Positions 17,995 through 27,021 of a DNA stretch of 41,294 bases are shown here, piece by piece. The notes under the pieces are model-generated. The model was not told where the DNA came from. It did not search any database and was given only the letters and a program-made list of their open reading frames with translations. Each line of letters begins with the position of its first letter. The first letter of the stretch is position 1. The position numbers and the translations under genes were made by a program. Source of the stretch: Candidatus Zambryskibacteria bacterium CG10_big_fil_rev_8_21_14_0_10_42_12 (GTDB lineage Bacteria; Patescibacteriota; Minisyncoccia; Phycocordibacterales; 1-14-0-10-42-12); contig PCXL01000011.1 of assembly GCA_002787695.1 (NCBI GenBank), positions 202,250 to 243,543 on the forward strand, written 5' to 3'.

Positions 17995-20829
17995 ATGGAA
18001 GGCTACAATCATAAAGAAATTGAAAAGAAATGGCAGGAAAAGTGGGAAGCTGATAATCTCTATAAAACAGAAGATCAGGCTAAAACCGCAGACGGTTCTC
18101 CTAAGGAAAATTTCTACACACTTGTAGAATTCCCATATCCATCAGGAAATCTCCATGTTGGTCACTGGTATGCATTTGCGGTACCAGATATATTTGCTCG
18201 ATTCAGGCGAATGCGAGGTTATAACGTGCTCTATCCGATCGGCTTTGACTCATTTGGGCTACCTGCTGAAAATGCGGCGATAAAACGTGGGCTTGATCCA
18301 AAAGAATGGACGTATAGCAATATTGACTATATGTCAGGACAACTGAAGAGCATGGGTAACATGTTCGACTGGTCACGCAAAGTTGTGACGAGTGACCCAG
18401 AATATTACAAATGGACCCAGTGGCTCTTTATAGAGCTTTTCAAGAAAGGTCTCGTCTATAAAAAGAAAGGTTTGGTCAATTGGTGTCCTTCTTGTCAGAC
18501 AGTTCTTGCTAATGAACAAGTGTTGACCCATTCGACGGACTCAGAGCAAGTGGCAACATGTGAACGATGTGGCACAGAAGTCACCAAAAAAGATCTTGAA
18601 CAATGGTATTTCAAAATAACAGATTATGCAGAAAGACTATTGAAAGATCTCGATGGTCTCGATTGGCCAGAACCTATTAAGGAAAGTCAACGAAATTGGA
18701 TAGGGAAAAGTGAAGGAGCTGAATTTAGCTTTCAGCTGTCAGGTGTCAGCTTTCAGGAAAATCAATCATCGGCCCTGAGCTATGTAATGGGAGTAGATGA
18801 TATAACTTCCGATTTAAAAAAAATTGGGGTAGAGATTTTTGAAAAAACTCCAAGCGGGGATTATAAAGTTACAGTTCCTAAAAATAAGCTTAGGGATTTT
18901 GAAGGGCTGATTTCTGAAAAATTAAAACCTGGTTTTTGGAATGAATATATTGCCGATGAGACAGTTTTTATTTTCAAAGATCAAACAGGGGAAATAAAAC
19001 GCTTTATATGGGACGAGGCTAACGAAGCGGAATTACTACAGCTTTGCAATGAGTATGCAAAAGCAAATTTCTCAAGTATTAGAGGCATGCTTGAGGGAAA
19101 TGAATGGTATCGTGAAAAGCTGGAAGCTCACAGCCGACAGCTAGAAGCTGTGCGAGTCTTTACTACGCGTGCGGACACATTGTTTGGTGTGACATATATT
19201 GTATTAGCTCCTGAACATGAATTGGTACAGTCATTAGTCAATAGTCAAAAGCCAATAGTAGAGAATGCGGAAGAAGTTAAAAAATACGTTGAAGAGGCAA
19301 AGAAAAAAACTGAGATTGAGCGAACTGATGCTAAGAAAGAAAAAACTGGGGTTGAACTACAAGGCATTAAAGCAATACATCCTGCAACAGGTGAGGAAGT
19401 ACCTGTGTGGGTTGCAGATTATGTACTCGCGCAATATGGTACGGGCGCAGTTATGGCAGTTCCCGCGCATGATGAAAGAGATTTTCAGTTTGCCAAAACA
19501 TATAATTTAGCGATTACAGATGTAATTGCAGATCGTGAAGAAGGGCGCGCTTTAACAGAATATGGCACAGTGATTAATTCACATGAATTTGATGGTCTAA
19601 CATCTGAAGAAGCAAAGGAAAAAATTACAGAAAAATACGGAACTAAAAAGATAACCTACAAACTCCGAGATTGGCTTCTTTCGCGACAACGCTACTGGGG
19701 CTGTCCGATTCCAATTGTCTATGATCCAGAGGGTAAACCACATCCAGTTCCGGAAGAGCATTTACCATGGGTATTACCAACAGACAATATTGACTATACC
19801 CCCAAAGGCACTTCGCCTCTTGGTTCATCAAAGGAGCTTGTTGAACGAACGGAAAAAATTTTTGGTAAAGGTTGGCGTCCCGAAATCGACACAATGGATA
19901 CCTTTGTAGATTCCTCATGGTATTTCTTGAGATATACAGATCCTCATAATGATCAATCTTTTGCAGATAAAAATATGCAGAAGAGTTGGATGCCTGTTAA
20001 ACGATATTCTGGTGGTGCAGAACACACGACGATGCATCTTCTCTATTCACGTTTTTTCCATAAAGCACTCTACGATCTAGGTTTGGTGAATGAAAGTGAG
20101 CCATTCAAGAATCGTATGAACCGTGGGCTTATCTTGGGACCAGATGGTCAAAAAATGAGCAAGTCAAAAGGCAATGTTGTTGATCCTGGTCCGCATGTCG
20201 AGCGTGTTGGTGCGGATACGGTTAAAACATACTTGGCCTTTATAGGACCTTACAATGAAGTAGGGCAGTACCCATGGGATCTTGGTGGTATTGCAGGTGT
20301 ACGCAGGTTTTTGGAGAGGGTATGGAAGTTGCAAGAAATAGTTACAACTGATGAGGATTCAAAAGAGATACACATTTTGCTAAACCAGACAATCAAAAAA
20401 GTTACTGAAGATATCGAAAGCTACAAATTTAACACGGGTATTAGTCAGATGATGATTCTGGTAAATGAAGTAGAGAAAGTAAAAAAAATATCCAAACATA
20501 CATATAAAACATTGTTACAGCTCCTTGCACCTTTTGCTCCACATCTGACTGAAGAGCTCTGGGAGAAGATGGGACACAAGAACTCTATTCATATTGAATC
20601 ATGGCCTCAATATGATTCCTCTAAACTTATTGGAGATGAAGTCACATATGCGATACAAATCAACGGCAAGCTTCGTGGTGAACTACGAGTGGCGCGTGAC
20701 ACAGAAGAGTCAGACGTGGTTACGATGGCACAGGATATCCAGGGTATAAAGGAAAGAATAAGAGACAAACAGGTGCTGAAAACGGTCTTCGTAAAAGGGC
20801 GATTAGTAAACTTTGTTATCGAAATATAA
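17995..20829 (+). CDS. leuS: Leucyl-tRNA synthetase with extra ~141-codon insert
   Basis: YPSGNLHVGHWYAF (HIGH), GQKMSKSKGNVVDP (KMSKS), FTTRADTLFG editing domain. Confidence 0.97.
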   Translation: MEGYNHKEIEKKWQEKWEADNLYKTEDQAKTADGSPKENFYTLVEFPYPSGNLHVGHWYAFAVPDIFARFRRMRGYNVLYPIGFDSFGLPAENAAIKRGLDPKEWTYSNIDYMSGQLKSMGNMFDWSRKVVTSDPEYYKWTQWLFIELFKKGLVYKKKGLVNWCPSCQTVLANEQVLTHSTDSEQVATCERCGTEVTKKDLEQWYFKITDYAERLLKDLDGLDWPEPIKESQRNWIGKSEGAEFSFQLSGVSFQENQSSALSYVMGVDDITSDLKKIGVEIFEKTPSGDYKVTVPKNKLRDFEGLISEKLKPGFWNEYIADETVFIFKDQTGEIKRFIWDEANEAELLQLCNEYAKANFSSIRGMLEGNEWYREKLEAHSRQLEAVRVFTTRADTLFGVTYIVLAPEHELVQSLVNSQKPIVENAEEVKKYVEEAKKKTEIERTDAKKEKTGVELQGIKAIHPATGEEVPVWVADYVLAQYGTGAVMAVPAHDERDFQFAKTYNLAITDVIADREEGRALTEYGTVINSHEFDGLTSEEAKEKITEKYGTKKITYKLRDWLLSRQRYWGCPIPIVYDPEGKPHPVPEEHLPWVLPTDNIDYTPKGTSPLGSSKELVERTEKIFGKGWRPEIDTMDTFVDSSWYFLRYTDPHNDQSFADKNMQKSWMPVKRYSGGAEHTTMHLLYSRFFHKALYDLGLVNESEPFKNRMNRGLILGPDGQKMSKSKGNVVDPGPHVERVGADTVKTYLAFIGPYNEVGQYPWDLGGIAGVRRFLERVWKLQEIVTTDEDSKEIHILLNQTIKKVTEDIESYKFNTGISQMMILVNEVEKVKKISKHTYKTLLQLLAPFAPHLTEELWEKMGHKNSIHIESWPQYDSSKLIGDEVTYAIQINGKLRGELRVARDTEESDVVTMAQDIQGIKERIRDKQVLKTVFVKGRLVNFVIEI
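18727..19149 (+). other. In-frame insert in leuS bounded by ~30-nt imperfect inverted repeats
   Basis: agctttcagctgtcaggtgtcagctttcag (18727-18756) versus reverse complement of 19120-19149 agcttctagctgtcggctgtgagcttccag; 423 nt. Confidence 0.8.
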
Positions 20830-20834
20830 CAATT

Positions 20835-20864
20835 TTGACAAAAATAACAAATGTATGGTATTGT
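20835..20864 (+). promoter_or_regulatory. Sigma70-like promoter
   Basis: TTGACA-N18-TATTGT upstream of 20900 ORF. Confidence 0.55.
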
Positions 20865-20899
20865 ATTTTCTGTCAAGAATTAATGTGTTATAAAAAATC

Positions 20900-21943
20900 A
20901 TGCCTAAGAAAAAGACAATCATCACATTTAAACCGAAACAAGTTGTAAAACGACTCTTTGCCGCGTTGCCTGACCGTGCTCGGGACGTTGTTACCGGTAG
21001 ATTTGGTCTAGGAACAACTACTACAAGAATGACTCTTGAAAAGATTGGTGAAAAGTACGGAATTACCCGTGAACGTGTTAGACAGATTGAAAACTACTCA
21101 ATTACCAATATTCGTAAGTCAGATGCATATAAGAAGGAGGCTACTGTTTTTGAAGAAATGGCGAAAATCATTGAAGATTTGGGCACAATGATTACTGAGG
21201 ACGAGCTCTTGAAACACATGTCTGATGATAAATCTATTCAAAATCATATTCACTTTCTCCTTGTGGTAGGGGACGCATTTACAAAAGAAAAAGAAAACGA
21301 ACAGTTTCATCATCGATGGTATGTTGATAAAAAACTTGCCAAATCTATTGAAGATGCACTGAAAAAAGTATACGAAACAATACCCGATGATGCGCTTATT
21401 CCTGAATCAGAGATGATCGAATCTTTCTTGCAGCATATTGAAAATATTTCTGATACATATCGCAATGAAGAAATTTTGAAACGATGGCTCACCGTTTCAA
21501 AGCGTATTGGTAAAAACCCATTGGGTGAGTGGGGCAAAAGTGATTCATCAAACATCAAAGTAAAGGGTATGCGCGACTACGCCTTTCTTGTTATTCGTCG
21601 TCACGGATCTCCTGTTCATTTCCGCGAAGTGGCAAAACTCATTGAGCAATATTTCAATAAAAAAGCGCACGTTGCGACAACTCATAACGAACTTATCAAA
21701 GATCCACGTTTCGTACTTGTTGGACGTGGTCTCTACGCACTCAAAGAATGGGGTTATAACTCCGGTCCAGTTCGAGATGTGATCAAGGAAATTCTTGAAA
21801 AAGAAGGACCTCTCACTCGTGAAGAAATAATGGAAAAAGTTTTGAAGGAGCGATACGTCAAGGAGAATACTATTCTCGTAAATCTACAAAATTCGGACTA
21901 TTTCAAAAAGGATAAAAACGGACGATACTCAGTAGTCAAGTAA
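20900..21943 (+). CDS. Sigma-70 region 4-like HTH fused to HARE-HTH domain
   Basis: RARDVVTGRFGLG...MTLEKIGEKYGITRERVRQIENYSITNIRKS; C-terminal MRDYAFLVIRRHGSPVHFREVAKLIEQYFNKKAHVATTHNELIKDPRFVLVGRGLYALKEWGY. Confidence 0.85.
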   Translation: MPKKKTIITFKPKQVVKRLFAALPDRARDVVTGRFGLGTTTTRMTLEKIGEKYGITRERVRQIENYSITNIRKSDAYKKEATVFEEMAKIIEDLGTMITEDELLKHMSDDKSIQNHIHFLLVVGDAFTKEKENEQFHHRWYVDKKLAKSIEDALKKVYETIPDDALIPESEMIESFLQHIENISDTYRNEEILKRWLTVSKRIGKNPLGEWGKSDSSNIKVKGMRDYAFLVIRRHGSPVHFREVAKLIEQYFNKKAHVATTHNELIKDPRFVLVGRGLYALKEWGYNSGPVRDVIKEILEKEGPLTREEIMEKVLKERYVKENTILVNLQNSDYFKKDKNGRYSVVK

Positions 21944-21970
21944 TACTCACTCTTCACATAGCCCCCTTTC

Positions 21971-23221
21971 ATGCACTTTGCTATGATTAGGGTTATGTTT
22001 GATGCGTTTTTAGAACCGCTTCGCATATATTTATTGCCGACATTAACAGTCGTCTTTTCTTTTTGGTACATATGGCTCCCCGCAATGTTCATTATGGGAT
22101 TCTGGCATATATGGGTAAATTTTAAACGGCGTGAGTTTCACTTTAACCAAGGGTTTGTGTTACTTGAGATGCGACTACCTAAAGATATCAGCAAATCACC
22201 GGCAGCAATGGAAGCAGTATTAAACCATTTTTATCAAACAGCTGGAGAAGCCACGTTCATTGATCGTTATATAAATGGTAAGACACGTGCATGGTTTTCA
22301 CTTGAGCTCGTATCAATTGAAGGACAGGTACGTTTCTTTATTTGGAGTAGAAAAAATTTACGCAATCTTATCGAAGCGCAACTATATGCCCAATATCCAT
22401 CTATTGAAATCCATGAGGTGCCTGATTATGCACTACCAGTCGTTTCGGATCCTAGTACAAACACAATGTGGGGTTGTGAATTTGATCTCACAAAACCAGA
22501 TGCATATCCTATCAAGACATACATAGATTATGGTTTAGACAGAGATCCTGATGAGGAATTTAAGATCGATCCGTTAGCGTCTCTTACAGAATATCTTGGC
22601 TCTATTGGGAGAGGTGAACAAATTTGGATACAGATTATTATTCGTGCGCATAAAAAAGAACGTAAAAAGGCAGGTACCTGGTTTGGTACTGTTGACTGGA
22701 CTGATGATGCAAAAAAAGAAATTGAGAAACTACGTAAACAATCCATAATTGATTCAGAAGGAGAAAAATCTAGAGTGAGTGTACTTACTGAGGGTACCAA
22801 AGATACCATTGCTGCCATTGAACGTAGTATCGGTAAAACACCATTTGATTGTGGGATTCGCGGTATATATATTGCAGACAAGGATGTGTTCAATCCTATT
22901 AATATTACGGGCTTAACCGGTGCATTTAAATCATTTAGTTCGCAGGATCATAACGGTTTTAAGCCAGCACGTGGCCTTACTGGTTTTGATTATCCGTGGC
23001 AAGACTACGCTGATATACGTAAAAATAAGAAAAAGGCAGATTTACTCGATGCATACAAGAGACGATCGTATTTCCATCTACCTGCTGCGAGTCCTTCTTT
23101 TGTGTTAACAAACGAAGAAGTAGCCACCTTATATCATTTTCCAGGACAATCTGTCGCAACACCAACATTTACTCGTATCCCGTCTCGCAAAGCAGAAGCA
23201 CCTTCAAACTTGCCGATCTAA
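21971..23221 (+). CDS. Conserved-looking membrane-anchored hypothetical protein
   Basis: N-terminal TM helices and large cytoplasmic domain; no confident family. Confidence 0.6.
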   Translation: MHFAMIRVMFDAFLEPLRIYLLPTLTVVFSFWYIWLPAMFIMGFWHIWVNFKRREFHFNQGFVLLEMRLPKDISKSPAAMEAVLNHFYQTAGEATFIDRYINGKTRAWFSLELVSIEGQVRFFIWSRKNLRNLIEAQLYAQYPSIEIHEVPDYALPVVSDPSTNTMWGCEFDLTKPDAYPIKTYIDYGLDRDPDEEFKIDPLASLTEYLGSIGRGEQIWIQIIIRAHKKERKKAGTWFGTVDWTDDAKKEIEKLRKQSIIDSEGEKSRVSVLTEGTKDTIAAIERSIGKTPFDCGIRGIYIADKDVFNPINITGLTGAFKSFSSQDHNGFKPARGLTGFDYPWQDYADIRKNKKKADLLDAYKRRSYFHLPAASPSFVLTNEEVATLYHFPGQSVATPTFTRIPSRKAEAPSNLPI

Positions 23222-23222
23222 T

Positions 23223-24269
23223 ATGCATCGTATTCGTCGATTTATTCACAAATTACAAAAGAAACTCGATGCGTGGTTAACAGAAGAGCGACGCGAGTAT
23301 ATTTTGATCCACAAATATCACCCGCGTGCGACACTCTTGTTTGCTGTCGTTGCCATCATTATCAGTTCAGGTGTTTTCATCTATGGTACATGGCTCCGTC
23401 CGCCACGCAGTTTTCCTCTCCATTCATTTATAACAATTAAAGAGGGAGGTACGTTGAGGGAGGCGGCTCAACAGCTTCGTGATCAAGGTGTTATTCGGTC
23501 AGCACGACTATTTACATATGCTGCTAAAATATCTGGGAGAGAACAGAGTGTGATTGCGGGTGAATATTTTCTAAGGGATCCTGAAAACTCACTCTCTTTG
23601 ATGTGGAGAATCGCTACCGGAGACTACGGTATTGAGCCTGAAAAGCTAGTTATACCAGAGGGGTCAGATGTATACGATATTGCTGAACAACTTGCTGAAA
23701 CATACCAAACATTTGATCCAATTGATTTTCTATCAATCGCGCAACCATACGAAGGTTATCTCTTTCCTGATACCTATTATGTATACCCCAATCTAACTGC
23801 CGAGGAAGCCTTGAATCTCTTTAGATCAAATTTTGAGAAACAGATCTTTGACATTGCTGATGAGATCGAAGAATTTGGAAAACCGCTTGATGAAGTGTTA
23901 ATTGTTGCCTCAATAGTTGAGCGTGAAGCAAATAAAAAAGCAGATCGAGAAACTATTGCTGGTATTATATGGAGACGTTTAGAAATTGGTATGCCACTCC
24001 AGGTTGATGTTACATTTCGATATATCAATGGAAAACATACATATAATCTTACTCGGGCTGACCTTCTTGAAGACAATCCTTATAACACGTACGTAAACAA
24101 GGGGCTTCCACCGACACCTATCGCAAATCCTTCGCTTGAATCAATCTTAGCAACCGTGAATCCGCGAGAGACTAACTACCTATTCTTTTTAGCGGATCGT
24201 CGATATAGAACATATTTCTCCGAAACATACGAAGAACATTTGCGCAAAAAAAGATTGTACGTCGATTAA
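23223..24269 (+). CDS. mltG: Endolytic transglycosylase MltG (YceG-like)
   Basis: YEGYLFPDTYYV; ASIVEREANKKADRETIAGIIWRRLEIGMPLQVDVTFRY; NTYVNKGLPPTPIANPS. Confidence 0.95.
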   Translation: MHRIRRFIHKLQKKLDAWLTEERREYILIHKYHPRATLLFAVVAIIISSGVFIYGTWLRPPRSFPLHSFITIKEGGTLREAAQQLRDQGVIRSARLFTYAAKISGREQSVIAGEYFLRDPENSLSLMWRIATGDYGIEPEKLVIPEGSDVYDIAEQLAETYQTFDPIDFLSIAQPYEGYLFPDTYYVYPNLTAEEALNLFRSNFEKQIFDIADEIEEFGKPLDEVLIVASIVEREANKKADRETIAGIIWRRLEIGMPLQVDVTFRYINGKHTYNLTRADLLEDNPYNTYVNKGLPPTPIANPSLESILATVNPRETNYLFFLADRRYRTYFSETYEEHLRKKRLYVD

Positions 24270-24277
24270 ACTACGGT

Positions 24278-25393
24278 ATGGATCTTGCGTCTATTTATGT
24301 TATGTTAAGGCGCGTGAAAAAAGTCGGTAACAATGTATTTGTGGGAGTATCAGGAGGAGTAGATAGCTCTGTTTCTTTGGCATTGCTCAAAGAGCAGGGG
24401 TATAACGTGACCGGCGTTTTTATTAAAGTTTGGTATCCAGATTGGTTAGGAGAAGGATGTGATTGGCGTAGTGAAAGGCGAGATGCCATGCGTGTTTGTG
24501 CAACAGTTGGTGTGCCGTTTTTAACACTTGATCTTGAAGATGTATATAAAAAAGAGGTCGTAGACTATTTGATTGAAACATATAAAAATGGTGAGACTCC
24601 TAATCCAGACGTAATGTGTAATCGCTATGTAAAATTTGGATCATTTTGGGATTTTGCTCAAAAGCATGGGGCCGACTACATTGCTACTGGGCATTATGCA
24701 CAAAGGAAAATTGAAAATGGAAAATGGAAAATGGAAAATTCAGTCGATACAGACAAGGATCAGACATACTTTTTGTGGACGTTAACACCTGAAGATTTGG
24801 AACATGTATTGTTTCCAATAGGTCATCTGACAAAACCGGAAGTGAGAAAACTGGCAGAGAAATTTGAACTACCTACATCAGCCAAAAAAGATAGTCAGGG
24901 TCTCTGTTTCCTTGGCGATGTGACCATTCGTGACCTACTCTCACACTATGTAGAGACAAAAAAGGGAAGTGTACTTACTGAAAATGGAGAAATAATTGGA
25001 GAACATGACGGAGCATTTTTTTACACAATTGGTCAGAGACACGGCTTTACGCTCCAAAACAAGGAGACATATAGTATTCCACACTACATAATCGCAAAGG
25101 ATATAGACAAGAATACAATTACCGTATCAACCAAGAATCGTATTGAGCAACCTATTAAAAATATCTCACTCACACATGTGAATTGGTTGTCTGATACTCA
25201 TAAAACTAACTGTTTAGTAAAGATAAGGCACCGCGGTAAACTACTTGAATGTAGTGTCTTAATTGATGGAAAAAGAGGAACTGTTTCATTTATTGATGAT
25301 ATAAGTCGAGAATTTCCAGCGATAGGCCAGTCTGTTGTGTTTTATAAGGATGGTATGTGTTTAGGTGGAGGTATTATCGAATCTATTCAATAG
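24278..25393 (+). CDS. mnmA: tRNA-specific 2-thiouridylase MnmA (start may be 24302)
   Basis: FVGVSGGVDSSVSLALLKEQGYNVTGVFIKVW; NPDVMCNRYVKFG; YIATGHYA; DSQGLCFLG. Confidence 0.95.
   Translation: MDLASIYVMLRRVKKVGNNVFVGVSGGVDSSVSLALLKEQGYNVTGVFIKVWYPDWLGEGCDWRSERRDAMRVCATVGVPFLTLDLEDVYKKEVVDYLIETYKNGETPNPDVMCNRYVKFGSFWDFAQKHGADYIATGHYAQRKIENGKWKMENSVDTDKDQTYFLWTLTPEDLEHVLFPIGHLTKPEVRKLAEKFELPTSAKKDSQGLCFLGDVTIRDLLSHYVETKKGSVLTENGEIIGEHDGAFFYTIGQRHGFTLQNKETYSIPHYIIAKDIDKNTITVSTKNRIEQPIKNISLTHVNWLSDTHKTNCLVKIRHRGKLLECSVLIDGKRGTVSFIDDISREFPAIGQSVVFYKDGMCLGGGIIESIQ
24706..24741 (+). repeat. Coding tandem microrepeat (GAAAATG) in mnmA
   Basis: ggaaaattgaaaatggaaaatggaaaatggaaaatt. Confidence 0.9.
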
Positions 25394-25440
25394 GCGAGTA
25401 ATCCAGAGGTGTTTTTTTACAATCTTGTTACTATAGATGC

Positions 25441-26271
25441 ATGCAGCATATAGAAGTGATAAAGAACGATGGGACGGTAGAAGTTTTTGATCCGATGAAA
25501 CTTGAAAAATCTCTTCGTCGTTCTGGTGCAGATAAACAAATATCAGAAGAGATTGTAGATCGTATTCAGAACAGTTTAAAGCCTCACACAAAAACAAAAG
25601 AGATTTACCAAAATGCATTTCAGATGCTTCGAGAAAAATCGCACACAGCAGCAATGCGTTACTCTCTTAAAAAAGCAATTATGGATTTGGGACCAACGGG
25701 GTTTCCGTTTGAAAATTTACTTGCAGCACTTTTTGAGAGACAAGGCTACAAAACAAAAGTAGGAGAAATTGTTCAAGGAAAATGTGCAGCACATGAGGTA
25801 GATGTAATTGCATGGAACGATACAGAACTTATTATGGTTGAAGCTAAATTCCATAATATGCTTGGTACTAAATCAGACCTGAAAGATGCATTGTATGTAA
25901 AAGCGCGTTTTGATGATATACGAGGGCAAGAATATTCGTTTGGAGGAAAGAAACAAACTTTAACTGAAGGGTGGCTCTTAACAAACACAAAGTTTAGCTA
26001 TACAGCGATCGAATACGCACAGTGCGGTGGCCATATGCGCTTGGTTGGTTGGAGCTATCCGGAAAAAGGCAACCTCCAAGACATGATTGAAGGCGCTAGT
26101 TTACATCCTATTACATGTCTCACCACACTTAATCGCTCTGAGGAAAAATTATTGATGGATAAAGGGCATATTTTGTGCCAAGCGGTAACTGAGCAGGCTT
26201 TAATTAATGTGGGTATACGCAACAAACAAAAGGTGGGGCGCATCCTTAATGAAGTGAAGAGATTGTGTTAG
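25441..26271 (+). CDS. ATP-cone domain fused to PD-(D/E)XK (Mrr-like) nuclease
   Basis: VIKNDGTVEVFDPMKLEKSLRRSGAD (ATP-cone); FENLLAALFERQGY...HEVDVIAWNDTELIMVEAKFH (nuclease core). Confidence 0.82.
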   Translation: MQHIEVIKNDGTVEVFDPMKLEKSLRRSGADKQISEEIVDRIQNSLKPHTKTKEIYQNAFQMLREKSHTAAMRYSLKKAIMDLGPTGFPFENLLAALFERQGYKTKVGEIVQGKCAAHEVDVIAWNDTELIMVEAKFHNMLGTKSDLKDALYVKARFDDIRGQEYSFGGKKQTLTEGWLLTNTKFSYTAIEYAQCGGHMRLVGWSYPEKGNLQDMIEGASLHPITCLTTLNRSEEKLLMDKGHILCQAVTEQALINVGIRNKQKVGRILNEVKRLC

Positions 26272-26283
26272 AATAGTAAAAAT

Positions 26284-26763
26284 ATGGAAATAGCAGAAAG
26301 TCTCATACCATATACCAGCATGATACTTGCCCTCGTACTCGGTATGCTCCTTGGTATTGAACGTACATTTGCAGGTAAGACAGCGGGACTTCGAACCTAT
26401 GGACTGGTTTCAATGGGGTCGGCATTATTTATTGTGGTAACGAATATTGTTCTTGAGGATTTTATCGGGCTTACAAGCTTTGATCCGACACGAGTTGCAG
26501 CAGGTATTATTACTGGAATTGGTTTTATCGGTGCAGGACTTATTTTGTTTCGAGAGCATAAATTGCGTGGACTCACGACTGCAGCGGGACTATGGGTCGC
26601 ATGTGGTATTGGTATTGCGTGCGGATTTGGTCTCTATATGATTGCGACATTTGCTACATTTCTTACACTATTTGCCTTTACAGCATTATGGTTTGTTGAA
26701 GATAGAGTACGACACCTCAAGCAAAAATCTAATTTGGCACATGGATCAGAAGACATCCAATAA
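26284..26763 (+). CDS. MgtC/SapB family membrane protein
   Basis: LGMLLGIERTFAGKTAGLRTYGLVSMGSALF; GIGFIGAGLI; LRGLTTAAGLW. Confidence 0.92.
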   Translation: MEIAESLIPYTSMILALVLGMLLGIERTFAGKTAGLRTYGLVSMGSALFIVVTNIVLEDFIGLTSFDPTRVAAGIITGIGFIGAGLILFREHKLRGLTTAAGLWVACGIGIACGFGLYMIATFATFLTLFAFTALWFVEDRVRHLKQKSNLAHGSEDIQ

Positions 26764-27016
26764 AATTTCCTTCACAGATCGCGTCTATGCCGTTGTAAAG
26801 CATATACAGAAAGGTCAAACACGTACATACAAAGAGGTGGCGGAACAGGCCGGAAGTCCTCGTGCATATCGAGCAGTTGGCAGTATTTTGAGTAAAAATT
26901 TTGATCCTCACATCCCATGTCATCGAGTTATTAAGGGTAATGGTGCTATAGGTAACTACAACCGTGGCGGTAAGAAAGCGAAGGAGAGAATTTTAAAACA
27001 AGAAGGTGCATTATAA
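26741..27016 (+). CDS. Minimal O6-alkylguanine-DNA alkyltransferase (MGMT C-terminal domain only)
   Basis: VVKHIQKGQTRTYKEVAEQAGSPRAYRAVGSIL; IPCHRVIKGNGAIGNYNRG; 91 aa; overlaps the mgtC-like gene. Confidence 0.88.
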   Translation: MDQKTSNKISFTDRVYAVVKHIQKGQTRTYKEVAEQAGSPRAYRAVGSILSKNFDPHIPCHRVIKGNGAIGNYNRGGKKAKERILKQEGAL

Positions 27017-27021
27017 ACATA

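Noticed and set aside
24706-24741. CRISPR-like repeat array
   Set aside because: Words are 7-8 nt, without spacers, and inside a coding frame; no cas genes in the window.
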